In this document: positions 8,833 to 16,915 of the stretch, piece after piece
Position numbering within the stretch: position 1 is the first letter of the stretch
Layout: every line of letters begins with the position of its first letter
Origin: JBBQED01 sp038320345
Lineage (GTDB): Bacteria; Bacteroidota; Bacteroidia; AKYH767-A; OLB10
Direction of reading: 5' to 3'
Assembly: GCA_038320345.1 (NCBI GenBank)
Contig: JBBQED010000004.1
Location: forward strand, 248,001 to 312,000
Length of the DNA: 64,000 bases
Made by a program: the position numbers and the translations under genes
The notes under the pieces: model-generated
Seen by the model: the letters and a program-made list of their open reading frames with translations, nothing else
The model's database searches: none
What the model was told of the DNA's origin: nothing

Positions 8833-11505
8833 TTAACGAATAAGGGTAACTGTACCGCGAATTGTTCTTTGCTGTTGTCCGCCTACTTTTACTTTTATCA
8901 GATAAAAATAAACTCCAGCAGGAGCTTCGTCACCATTGGAATTTTTTCCAGTCCACCCATTAATTGGCGATGACCATGCAGCAATTTCCTGACCCCAGCG
9001 ATTAAATACTCTCGCATTAAGATCTTCAATACTATTGCTCACCACATTAAAATTGTCATTCACACCATCGTCATTAGGTGAAAATACATTTGGAACAAAA
9101 ACTTCACCTGGAATTACATCTATCGTATCTTGAAAAGAAGCTTTGCAACCATTAATATCTTCAACTGTTAATACAATGATATAGAAGCCTGCAGTATTAA
9201 AGGTACTCACAGGATTAGTATCTGCTGAGGTACTTCCGTTCGCAAAATCCCATAGCCAAGAGATTGCATTCTGACTGTTACTTGTAAAAGTAACTGTTAA
9301 TGGAGCAATTCCACTTGAAGGATCTAAGGTATAAGCAGCAACGAGATTACTTGAAGTAAGTACTGCATTCGTTTGATCAGTACCACAATTATTAGTTACA
9401 GTAACCGTATAATTTCCTGAAGTATTTACGTAGATAGAAGAACCTGTATCGCCATTCGACCAGAGATAAGAATTCCCTCCACTTGCGATAAGTAAAACAG
9501 AATCATCTGGACAAATAACGGTATTGCTTTGCGTAACATTCGCTACCGGAGGAAGTTCAACTACCACAGTATTTGATGTTGTACTTGTTCCACAATTATT
9601 AGTAGCAGTTACAGTATATATTCCCGGTAAAGTAGCAGTGATCGTAGCTGAAGCCGATCCATCCGACCACGAATAAGATGTTCCTCCACTTGCCGTTAAA
9701 TCAACAGAACCCCCTTGACAAAAAGTTAATGGACCAGAAGCAGCAATGACGGCTAACGGTAATGGATCTACGATAACTGAAGTTGCACTTGTAGATGATC
9801 CGCAATTATTGGTAACGGTAACTGTATAATTTCCGGCACTTGTAATATTTACTGCCGGAGAAGTAGCTCCGTTCGACCAGAGATAAGTCCCGTTTCCATT
9901 TGCAGTAAGTGTAACCGAACCACCTTGACAAAACTGTAGCGAACCAGAAGGTGTGATGGATGCCACCGGAGGAATATTCACAACTACAGATTGCGCCGAA
10001 GTAGAAGTTCCGCAAGTAGACGTAACAGTTACAGTATAATTTCCTGCTGTAGTAACATTGATGTTAGCGGTAGTTGCTCCATTCGACCACAAGAAAGTAT
10101 TTCCTCCTGATGCAGTAAGGTCAACGGATCCCCCTTGACAAAAAGTTAATGGTCCTGAAGCTGTAATGCTAGCAGTTGGTCCAGCAGTAACATTTACCGC
10201 AATATTTGCAGTACTCTGCCCACAACCATCTGTTAACGTTACCGAATAACTTCCACTATTCAATACTGTTATCGAATCATTGATTGATCCTGTCGACCAT
10301 AAATATGTACCAGTACCGCTGGACACTAAGATCACTGAATCACCCTGACAAAATGTAGTAGCTCCAGAAGGAGTAATAGCAACTTGCTGTGGACTCGTTA
10401 CACTAACGGTCTGGCTAGCCGAAGTTGTGCCACAAGCACTATTTTGTGTTACGGTATATGTCCCTGCGGTTAACACCGTAATTGTTGATGTTGTAGCACC
10501 TTGCGACCATGCATAAGGACCTCCACCTACAGCTGTTAAAATTACTGAGTCGCCGCTGCAGAAAGAAGTTGGACCGTTAGCAGTAATAGTAACTGGCAGC
10601 CCCGCATTAATTTGAATCGTCAAAGTATCATAAATAGTATCTCCACAATTTCCAACAATTCCAAAGTAGAGATTATCGGTTCCTGTAAAAATTGAATTCG
10701 TTTGATACGATGTACTCAATAAATTGGCATTGGCAAAAACACCTGCGCCTCCGCTCCAAAAATAACTCTGATAAGTACCGGAAGTAATTGCAGCAGTCAC
10801 CGTAACGGTAGCGCCTGCACAAACAACTGCACTGCTTACCGAAACGTTGTACGCTAAAGGAACAATAGGTGCTTGGCAGCCTGAGTTGGTGTATGAATCG
10901 TTACCCGCAAAATCAAAATTTACGGTTGCTCCATCTTCTGCACTATGTAATCCAGATTGGTCAATCAAAGAATCAACGATGTACGTTACAATATCATTAC
11001 AAGATCCGGCGAAGTCTAATTCTAATGTACGTGAACCAGCTCCTGATTGATAATTTTTAAAGTGCGCAGTAACATTTCCTGGGCATTGAAAAATCATATA
11101 TATCGTATCATTCAAATTGTTGAATGAATTAAAAGTAGGATCCATATTGGTGCTAGTCACCAGAATCACAGTACTCCCTGCTGGCAAATTTCCGGCAGTA
11201 GGTTCAAGGATATATCCGCATCCAGTGATTGTACTATTCAAGGTAGCCACTTTTCCAGCAGTAGTAGCATTCTGACAAATTCCTTGGAAAGCAATATTGG
11301 GCCAGATGACTTGAAGATTTATTGTATTCAGATCAGAGCTTCCAACCAGAAACCTTACCATTTCATTTTCACCTTCAGGAGACCCGCAAGCATCTACGAG
11401 GATACTTTCTATTTCAAAACAATTTACGGCTTGTGCTCGCAATTGAGTAGTAAAGGAAAATAACAACAGTGCCATTACAGGCAGAAATTTTCTGGCTTTC
11501 ATCAT
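8833..11505 (-). CDS. Repeat-rich surface protein with PKD domain and gliding-motility-associated (T9SS type B) C-terminus
   Basis: An 890-residue secreted protein. After a signal peptide (ending QLRAQA) comes a domain of about 280 residues beginning CFEIESILVDACG, a lamin-tail-like opening common in Bacteroidota. Then follow six tandem Ig-like repeats of about 69 residues, each with an FCQG-type Cys near the start and an NNCG-type Cys near the end, probably disulfide linked. A PKD domain (about 725-790, with WLWDF) precedes the C-terminal sorting domain with VFSPNDDGVND, RVFNRWGQ and the AGVYFYLI strand. Likely a long adhesin or sheath protein on the cell surface. No partner gene is adjacent. 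Ligand unknown. Confidence 0.87.
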   Translation of the reverse strand: MMKARKFLPVMALLLFSFTTQLRAQAVNCFEIESILVDACGSPEGENEMVRFLVGSSDLNTINLQVIWPNIAFQGICQNATTAGKVATLNSTITGCGYILEPTAGNLPAGSTVILVTSTNMDPTFNSFNNLNDTIYMIFQCPGNVTAHFKNYQSGAGSRTLELDFAGSCNDIVTYIVDSLIDQSGLHSAEDGATVNFDFAGNDSYTNSGCQAPIVPLAYNVSVSSAVVCAGATVTVTAAITSGTYQSYFWSGGAGVFANANLLSTSYQTNSIFTGTDNLYFGIVGNCGDTIYDTLTIQINAGLPVTITANGPTSFCSGDSVILTAVGGGPYAWSQGATTSTITVLTAGTYTVTQNSACGTTSASQTVSVTSPQQVAITPSGATTFCQGDSVILVSSGTGTYLWSTGSINDSITVLNSGSYSVTLTDGCGQSTANIAVNVTAGPTASITASGPLTFCQGGSVDLTASGGNTFLWSNGATTANINVTTAGNYTVTVTSTCGTSTSAQSVVVNIPPVASITPSGSLQFCQGGSVTLTANGNGTYLWSNGATSPAVNITSAGNYTVTVTNNCGSSTSATSVIVDPLPLAVIAASGPLTFCQGGSVDLTASGGTSYSWSDGSASATITATLPGIYTVTATNNCGTSTTSNTVVVELPPVANVTQSNTVICPDDSVLLIASGGNSYLWSNGDTGSSIYVNTSGNYTVTVTNNCGTDQTNAVLTSSNLVAAYTLDPSSGIAPLTVTFTSNSQNAISWLWDFANGSTSADTNPVSTFNTAGFYIIVLTVEDINGCKASFQDTIDVIPGEVFVPNVFSPNDDGVNDNFNVVSNSIEDLNARVFNRWGQEIAAWSSPINGWTGKNSNGDEAPAGVYFYLIKVKVGGQQQRTIRGTVTLIR
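9350..10600 (-). repeat. Six tandem ~69-codon repeats inside the surface-protein gene
   Basis: The gene region encodes six consecutive units, each opening with an I-T-x-S-G-P-like strand and a Cys in FCQGGS or a variant, with a central LWSNGAT-type motif and a closing TVTNNCG. Near-identical DNA recurs between units, for example around 9711-9735 and 10131-10155, showing recent duplication or gene conversion. Copy number may vary between strains, and short-read assemblies could collapse it. Confidence 0.85.
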
Positions 11506-12011
11506 TAGGGTCTCGTCGCCGTGATGTCATAATGCTTTGGCTCGCAACATCACAGAATAATTGTTCTGCGGCAAAGATCGCAATTCCTTTCGGGATATAC
11601 TTTACTAAACTGTTACGGAACAGAAAATCTGGGTAAAAACAGAAATCGAGGAGGTAAGGTGTAAATGCTCCTACCTACTTTACAAAATCACCCCAAGAAA
11701 AGACGTGTTTATTAACAATGAATTCCGTTTTGCTGACGAAGAAAGTTCAATCCGCCCGCCTAATCAACCCCAAACATTTCCTCATAAATTTGAAAACAAT
11801 GTAGAAAGAGCAAGCTGATAAACGTAATTAAGTATCTAACTATCAATATATTAATCCTTAATTATTGATAAATTAAGTCGTCAGAAAGCTAGATCCTATT
11901 AAAATGATGGGGAGATAAATCCAGATCACTTACCTCTTTCACAGGTTATTCACATTTATTACCTTTGCCCCCCTTGCGCTCAATTCGGTGTTAGGTTGAA
12001 ATCTGATCGTC
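11506..12011. other. Divergent intergenic region (506 bases)
   Basis: AT-rich spacer between the surface-protein gene and the DUF177-rpmF-plsX-fabH operon. It holds the promoter-like TACCTTTG at 11960-11967. A 7-base inverted repeat, GTGATGT at 11521-11527 and ACATCAC at 11547-11553, lies in the leader of the leftward gene; its role is unknown. I see no open reading frame or RNA gene. Confidence 0.6.
11960..11967 (+). promoter_or_regulatory. Bacteroidota -7 promoter element (TACCTTTG) for the fatty-acid operon
   Basis: A perfect match to the TAnnTTTG -7 consensus recognised by the Bacteroidota primary sigma factor, 44 bases before the GTG of the DUF177 gene. No clear TTG is seen at the -33 position, so strength is uncertain. 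Confidence 0.5.
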
Positions 12012-12551
12012 GTGGCAGAACATCGCTCCAAATACATCATCAAGTTTTCCGGGATCCCTGCCGGAGATCATCAGTTTACTTACGAAATCGGGGATGCGTT
12101 CTTTGAGGGTCGTGATGGATCCATTATATTGAAGTCGAAGGTGGAAATAGAAGCTATTCTACACAAGTCCAGCACTTTACAACTCACTCTAAAAATGGAA
12201 GGAGTAGTAGAAGCCGAATGTGTACGATGCTTGGATCCCTTTGAATTACCTGTATCAGTAGAAAAAACCCTACTCATCAGGATGGTTGAAAATCCTTCAT
12301 CAGAAGACGATGATGACGATGCCATATATGTTGCTAATAGCGCACATGAGCTTGATCTAGAGCGACATATCTACGACTTTCTGACCCTGCAGGTGCCACT
12401 ACATCCGGTACATCCGGAAGATGAAAATGGAATTCCCACTTGCAATCCTGAAGTATTAAAACTCTTAGGACTCAAGACACCTGAGAAGGACGAGAGTAAA
12501 GAACAGCAAGAAGATCGCTGGGCAGTACTCCGGAAACTAAAAATGAATTAA
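12012..12551 (+). CDS. DUF177 family (YceD-like) protein
   Basis: A 179-residue acidic cytoplasmic protein with the family signature AECVRCLDPFELPV, a run of acidic residues (SSEDDDDD) and a C-terminal segment ending in RWAVLRKLK. YceD/DUF177 proteins are nearly always encoded immediately before rpmF and are linked to 23S rRNA or 50S ribosome maturation; in plants a relative is needed for 23S rRNA accumulation. Only one CxxC is visible here. The start is a GTG at 12012, which gives MAEHRSKYIIKF, a typical opening for the family. It heads the cluster DUF177-rpmF-plsX-fabH, with rpmF 25 bases downstream. Confidence 0.88.
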   Translation: MAEHRSKYIIKFSGIPAGDHQFTYEIGDAFFEGRDGSIILKSKVEIEAILHKSSTLQLTLKMEGVVEAECVRCLDPFELPVSVEKTLLIRMVENPSSEDDDDDAIYVANSAHELDLERHIYDFLTLQVPLHPVHPEDENGIPTCNPEVLKLLGLKTPEKDESKEQQEDRWAVLRKLKMN

Positions 12552-12576
12552 TTAACAATTTCAATAATTATTACCC

Positions 12577-12756
12577 ATGCCAAATCCTAAACATAAGATC
12601 TCCAAATCTAGAAGAGATAAGCGCAGGACTCACGACAAAGCTGTCGTACCAACGATCTCTGTTGATCCAACAACAGGAGAAACCCATCTGTACCACCGTG
12701 CTCATTGGCATGAAGGTAAGCTCTATTACAAGGGCAAAGTTGTAATGGAGCGTTAA
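12577..12756 (+). CDS. rpmF: 50S ribosomal protein L32
   Basis: A 59-residue basic protein, MPNPKHKISKSRRDKRRTHD at its N-terminus, matching bacterial L32: Lys/Arg-rich start, then TISVDPTTGE and a C-terminal LYYKGKVV. The usual four zinc-binding cysteines are absent, so this is the Cys-free form, which needs no zinc. It is a component of the large ribosomal subunit near the peptidyl-transferase region. The gene lies between DUF177 and plsX, its standard place. ATG at 12577, stop TAA at 12754-12756. Confidence 0.95.
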   Translation: MPNPKHKISKSRRDKRRTHDKAVVPTISVDPTTGETHLYHRAHWHEGKLYYKGKVVMER

Positions 12757-12835
12757 GCTTTATTACTTTTAAATCAGGCACTAGTGGTTGATAGCTTTCA
12801 GCTATTTGTTGTAAGATAAACTCTAAACTTTGCTG

Positions 12836-13789
12836 ATGAAGATTGGGATTGATATAATGGGTGGTGATTTCGCCCCGCAGGAAATTACGCTCGGAGTCAT
12901 CCAAGCGCTTCCTGAGTTAAGCAATGATGTACATCTGGTGCTCTTCGGAGATCAGGATGCCATTGCTGAACTGTTCCGTAAGGAAGGTGCTGATCTGAGC
13001 AAGGTGACTGTCGTTCCTACTACAGAAGTGATTGGTATGGATGAACATCCCGCCCGTTCTATTTCTCAGAAGCCAAACTCTAGCATTTCAAAAGGTTTTG
13101 AATACCTTAAGAAAGGTGAGATCGATGCTTTTGCCAGTGCAGGAAACAGCGGAGCCATGATGGTTGGTGCTATGTTCAGTGTGAAAGCTGTGCCTGGCAT
13201 CTTACGTCCTGCAATCTGTTCAGTAATTCCGAAAGAAGACGGCGGTTGGGGAGTATTCCTCGATGCAGGAGCTAACGCAGATTGTAAGCCTGAAATGTTG
13301 CAGCAGTTTGCAGTTTTAGGGAGTCTCTTTCTTGAGCATGTATATGGTATTCCACATCCGAAAATTGGGTTGATGAATATCGGTGAAGAAGAGGAAAAAG
13401 GTAATTTACTATCGCAAGCAACTCATGCCCTATTGAAGAACACGAAAGAAGTGAACTTCATCGGAAATGTAGAAGGCCGCGATTTATTTAATAATAAAGC
13501 TGATGTGATTGTGTGTGATGGATTCACTGGAAATGTGATCCTGAAACTGGCGGAATCTTTTTATAGTCTGATCCGCAAACGTCGTATCAAAGATGAATAC
13601 TTTGATCGTTTTAATTATGAAAATTATGGTGGCACTCCTGTTCTTGGAGTGAATGCACCGGTGATTATTGCTCATGGAATTTCTAATGCAAGAGCAATCA
13701 AAAACATGATTCATATAACACAAAGGGTTACTGCAGCCGGTCTGACGGAGAAAATTGCTCAGGCCATGCATGAAAGTATCACCAATTAA
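12836..13789 (+). CDS. plsX: Phosphate acyltransferase PlsX
   Basis: A 317-residue peripheral-membrane enzyme converting acyl-ACP and phosphate into acyl-phosphate, the donor for PlsY in phosphatidic-acid synthesis. Recognised by the opening MKIGIDIMGGDFAPQE, the segment SAGNSGAMMVGAMF, LDAGANADCKPEML, LMNIGEEEEKGN and DGFTGNVILK. I use the ATG at 12836, since the upstream TTG and CTG add only two residues. It is about normal length for the family. fabH begins 3 bases after its stop, as in many bacteria where the two genes couple fatty-acid and phospholipid synthesis. Confidence 0.95.
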   Translation: MKIGIDIMGGDFAPQEITLGVIQALPELSNDVHLVLFGDQDAIAELFRKEGADLSKVTVVPTTEVIGMDEHPARSISQKPNSSISKGFEYLKKGEIDAFASAGNSGAMMVGAMFSVKAVPGILRPAICSVIPKEDGGWGVFLDAGANADCKPEMLQQFAVLGSLFLEHVYGIPHPKIGLMNIGEEEEKGNLLSQATHALLKNTKEVNFIGNVEGRDLFNNKADVIVCDGFTGNVILKLAESFYSLIRKRRIKDEYFDRFNYENYGGTPVLGVNAPVIIAHGISNARAIKNMIHITQRVTAAGLTEKIAQAMHESITN

Positions 13790-13792
13790 AAT

Positions 13793-14800
13793 ATGACGAA
13801 ATTAAGAGCAGCAATCACAGCTGTACAAGGCTGGGTTCCCGATTATATTCTCACGAATAAGGAACTGGAAAAACTGGTGGATACCAACGATGAATGGATC
13901 ACTAGCAGAACAGGAATTAAAGAGCGACGAATCTTGAAAGAACCTGGACAAGGAACTTCTGATATCGCTGTGAATGCAATTCTTCCGCTTCTGAAAAAGA
14001 GAGGAATTAATGCTGATGAAATTGAACTCATCATTTGTGCAACCACCACTCCGGATATGCAATTTCCTGCAACCGCAAATATTATTGGTGATAAAATCGG
14101 TGCAAAAAATGCTTGGGGTTTTGATGTGAGTGCCGCTTGTTCAGGGTTTATCTATGCCTTGAATACAGGATCAAAATTTATTGAAACAGGTCAGCATAAA
14201 AAAGTATTAATAGTAGGTGCCGATAAGATGTCATCCATCGTGGATTACACCGACCGCGCTACTTGTGTTATTTTTGGAGATGGCGGAGGTGCGGTATTGT
14301 TAGAGCCTACTACCGAAGACCTAGGAATTATGGATGCAATTCTGCGCTCTGATGGATCAGGAAGAGTTTATTTGCATCAAAAAGCTGGAGGTAGTGTTAA
14401 ACCAGCAACCCATGAAACCGTAGAAAACAGAGAACATTTTATTTTTCAAGATGGGCAACCGGTATTTAAATTTGCCGTAACCAATATGGCAGATGTGAGT
14501 GCCGAACTGATGGCAAAAAACAATCTTAGTGGTGATGATATTGCTTGGCTTGTTCCGCATCAGGCTAACAAAAGAATTATCGATGCTACAGCTCGAAGAA
14601 TGGGGCTTAGCGATGATAAAGTTACATTGAATATAGAAAGATACGGGAACACTACTAACGGTACTATTCCACTTTGTTTATGGGAATGGGAATCGAGGTT
14701 CCACAAAGGAGATAATATTATCCTCGCCGCCTTTGGTGGTGGGTTTACTTGGGGTGCCATCTGGATAAAATGGGCCTATGAAACCCCAAAAGCTGGATAA
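13793..14800 (+). CDS. fabH: 3-oxoacyl-ACP synthase III (KASIII)
   Basis: A 335-residue thiolase-fold enzyme that condenses acetyl-CoA (or a branched starter) with malonyl-ACP to start fatty-acid chains. The catalytic triad is visible: Cys116 in AACSGFIYAL, His256 in VPHQANKRI and Asn286 in ERYGNTTNG. The N-terminal TSRTGIKERR segment is also typical. ATG at 13793, three bases after plsX. It precedes accB by 34 bases, placing malonyl-CoA supply next to its use. Starter preference (acetyl versus branched acyl-CoA, common in Bacteroidota) cannot be read from the sequence. Confidence 0.95.
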   Translation: MTKLRAAITAVQGWVPDYILTNKELEKLVDTNDEWITSRTGIKERRILKEPGQGTSDIAVNAILPLLKKRGINADEIELIICATTTPDMQFPATANIIGDKIGAKNAWGFDVSAACSGFIYALNTGSKFIETGQHKKVLIVGADKMSSIVDYTDRATCVIFGDGGGAVLLEPTTEDLGIMDAILRSDGSGRVYLHQKAGGSVKPATHETVENREHFIFQDGQPVFKFAVTNMADVSAELMAKNNLSGDDIAWLVPHQANKRIIDATARRMGLSDDKVTLNIERYGNTTNGTIPLCLWEWESRFHKGDNIILAAFGGGFTWGAIWIKWAYETPKAG

Positions 14801-14834
14801 ATCACCTGATTTATTATATTTAGCCATCTAAAAT

Positions 14835-15311
14835 ATGCCTGCAATGAATAAGAAAGAGATTGAAGAGCTCATCAAGTTTGTATCTAAGTCGGGTGTGAGC
14901 GAAGTGAGTCTTGAAACAACCGATATCAAGATCACCATCAAAAATGGTAACGGACGTATCGCTGAACAGGTATATCAAAATGCACCGGTTATGCAAATGG
15001 CTGCACCTGCAGCACTTGCTCCTGTTGCTTCAGCCCCTGCTGCTCCTGCTGTTGATGCTTCTGAAGCTAATTACATCACCATAAAAAGTCCGATGATTGG
15101 TACATTCTACCGTTCATCGAATCCCGACAAACCGAATTTCGTGAATGTAGGTGATGAAATTAAACAAGGTAAAGTGCTTTGTATTATCGAAGCCATGAAA
15201 TTATTTAACGAGATTGAATCCGAAGTTTCTGGACGCATTGTAAAAGTGCTGGTAGATAATTCTTCGCCCGTTGAATATGATCAACCTTTATTCTTAGTTG
15301 ACCCATCCTGA
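14835..15311 (+). CDS. accB: Biotin carboxyl carrier protein of acetyl-CoA carboxylase
   Basis: A 158-residue protein: an N-terminal helical segment (KKEIEELIKFVSKSG), an Ala/Pro-rich linker at about 55-75 and a C-terminal biotinyl domain with IEAMKLFNEIE, the biotinylated residue being Lys122. It carries the carboxylated biotin between biotin carboxylase and carboxyltransferase. An in-frame ATG at 14844 (M4) is an equally possible start. Upstream, TATATTTA at about 14816-14823 resembles a weak -7 element, so it may have its own promoter. The gene for elongation factor P, often found between fabH and accB, is not here. Confidence 0.94.
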   Translation: MPAMNKKEIEELIKFVSKSGVSEVSLETTDIKITIKNGNGRIAEQVYQNAPVMQMAAPAALAPVASAPAAPAVDASEANYITIKSPMIGTFYRSSNPDKPNFVNVGDEIKQGKVLCIIEAMKLFNEIESEVSGRIVKVLVDNSSPVEYDQPLFLVDPS

Positions 15312-15414
15312 AATCTGCATATATAATTTCCTTATCGCTTATACTGATACTTTGTAGGAAAAATTAGCAGATTGATTCATCACGATTTCCAAACAGGAAA
15401 CAGTTCAGAAGATT

Positions 15415-16752
15415 ATGTTTAAAAAGATACTGATTGCCAACCGTGGAGAGATTGCTCTGCGTATCATTCGTACCTGCAAAGAGATGAACATCCGTACTGT
15501 GGCTGTTTATTCTACTGCTGACAAGGAAAGTTTGCATGTGCGATTTGCTGATGAAGCGGTGTGCATCGGGCCTCCTCCAAGTCGTGATTCTTATCTCAAC
15601 ATTTCTAGAATCATAGCTGCAGCAGAAATTACTAATGCAGATGCGATTCATCCGGGCTACGGATTTCTCTCTGAGAATTCCCGTTTCTCAAAAATTTGTC
15701 GCGAGCATGGCATTAAATTCATTGGTGCTACTCCTGAGCAGATTGATGCTATGGGGGATAAAGCAAGTGCGAAATCAACGATGAAAAAAGCCGGCGTTCC
15801 TACTATTCCAGGATCTGAAGGATTACTTGCAAATCTTGATGATGCGAAAAAATCAGCTAAAGAAATTGGATATCCTGTGATCCTTAAAGCTACTGCCGGT
15901 GGTGGTGGTAAAGGAATGCGCATAGTTTGGAAGGAAGAAGATTTAGAGAAGGCACTAGAAAACGCACAGACGGAAGCAGGTGCTTCATTTGGTAATGATG
16001 GAATGTACATGGAGAAGTTCATTGAAGAACCTCGTCATATCGAAATTCAAATTGCCGGTGATCAATATGGTAAAGCATGTCACTTGAGTGAACGTGATTG
16101 CTCTATTCAACGTCGTCACCAGAAGCTTGCTGAAGAAACACCATCTCCATTCATGACAGAAAAACTGCGTGAAGAAATGGGAGACGCTGCTATTAAAGCA
16201 ACATTAGCAAGTAGCTATGAAGGTGTTGGGACCATTGAATTTTTAGTGGATAAACATGGGAAGTTTTTCTTTATGGAGATGAATACTCGAATTCAAGTAG
16301 AGCATCCCGTTACAGAAGAAGTTATCAATTACGATCTTATTAAAGAGCAAATAAAAATTGCAGCGGGCGTTCCGATTAGTGGTAAAAATCACTTCCCAAC
16401 GATGCACGCTATCGAATGTCGTATCAATGCTGAAGATCCTTATAACGACTTCCGTCCTTCTCCAGGAAAGATTACAGTACTTCACCAACCTGGTGGTCAT
16501 GGTGTTCGCGTAGATTCTCATATCTATGCTGGTTATACCATTCCTCCTTATTACGATTCCATGATTGCTAAACTAATTACCGTAGCGCAAACAAGAGAAG
16601 AAGCTATTCAAACGATGGAAAGAGCATTGAGTGAATTTGTGATCGAAGGCGTAAAAACAACAATTCCTTTTCATCAGCAACTGATGCAAAACGAAGATTT
16701 CAGAAAAGGAAATTACACTACGAAATTTATGGAATCTTTCCAGCTAAAATAA
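15415..16752 (+). CDS. accC: Acetyl-CoA carboxylase, biotin carboxylase subunit
   Basis: A 445-residue ATP-grasp enzyme that carboxylates biotin on AccB using bicarbonate and ATP, the first half of malonyl-CoA synthesis. It opens MFKKILIANRGEIALRI; the Gly-rich ATP loop is GGGGKGMRIV, and EMNTRIQVEHPVTE holds catalytic Glu, Asn and Arg residues. Length is normal. It lies 103 bases after accB; the AccA/AccD carboxyltransferase is not in the window. A strong terminator follows the stop codon. Confidence 0.96.
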   Translation: MFKKILIANRGEIALRIIRTCKEMNIRTVAVYSTADKESLHVRFADEAVCIGPPPSRDSYLNISRIIAAAEITNADAIHPGYGFLSENSRFSKICREHGIKFIGATPEQIDAMGDKASAKSTMKKAGVPTIPGSEGLLANLDDAKKSAKEIGYPVILKATAGGGGKGMRIVWKEEDLEKALENAQTEAGASFGNDGMYMEKFIEEPRHIEIQIAGDQYGKACHLSERDCSIQRRHQKLAEETPSPFMTEKLREEMGDAAIKATLASSYEGVGTIEFLVDKHGKFFFMEMNTRIQVEHPVTEEVINYDLIKEQIKIAAGVPISGKNHFPTMHAIECRINAEDPYNDFRPSPGKITVLHQPGGHGVRVDSHIYAGYTIPPYYDSMIAKLITVAQTREEAIQTMERALSEFVIEGVKTTIPFHQQLMQNEDFRKGNYTTKFMESFQLK

Positions 16753-16766
16753 ACAATACCACTTAT

Positions 16767-16800
16767 GAAAAATCCCCCTGAATTCAGGGGGATTTTTTTT
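16767..16800 (+). terminator. Strong Rho-independent terminator after accC
   Basis: A 12-base arm AATCCCCCTGAA is followed directly by its complement TTCAGGGGGATT, flanked by an A-run on the left and eight Ts on the right. It ends the lipid operon and could also act for the leftward transcript, though that gene ends 116 bases further on. Confidence 0.92.
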
Positions 16801-16915
16801 GCTCCTATTTAATAGCAGCCTTTTGAGTAGTTTTATATTCACTAAAACAATAATATATAAAGGTATTTAAAAAAACCCAGTAATTTCCTGAGGCTGTATT
16901 AATTTAGAGCGGTAA

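Noticed and set aside
11521..11553. Inverted repeat GTGATGT / ACATCAC with a 19-base spacer
   Set aside because: Seven-base arms with a long spacer are expected by chance in 500 bases and no regulator gene is nearby; kept only as a note.
15657..16022. Leftward open frame inside accC
   Set aside because: Shadow of accC on the opposite strand; composition dominated by Ser and Pro, no domain.
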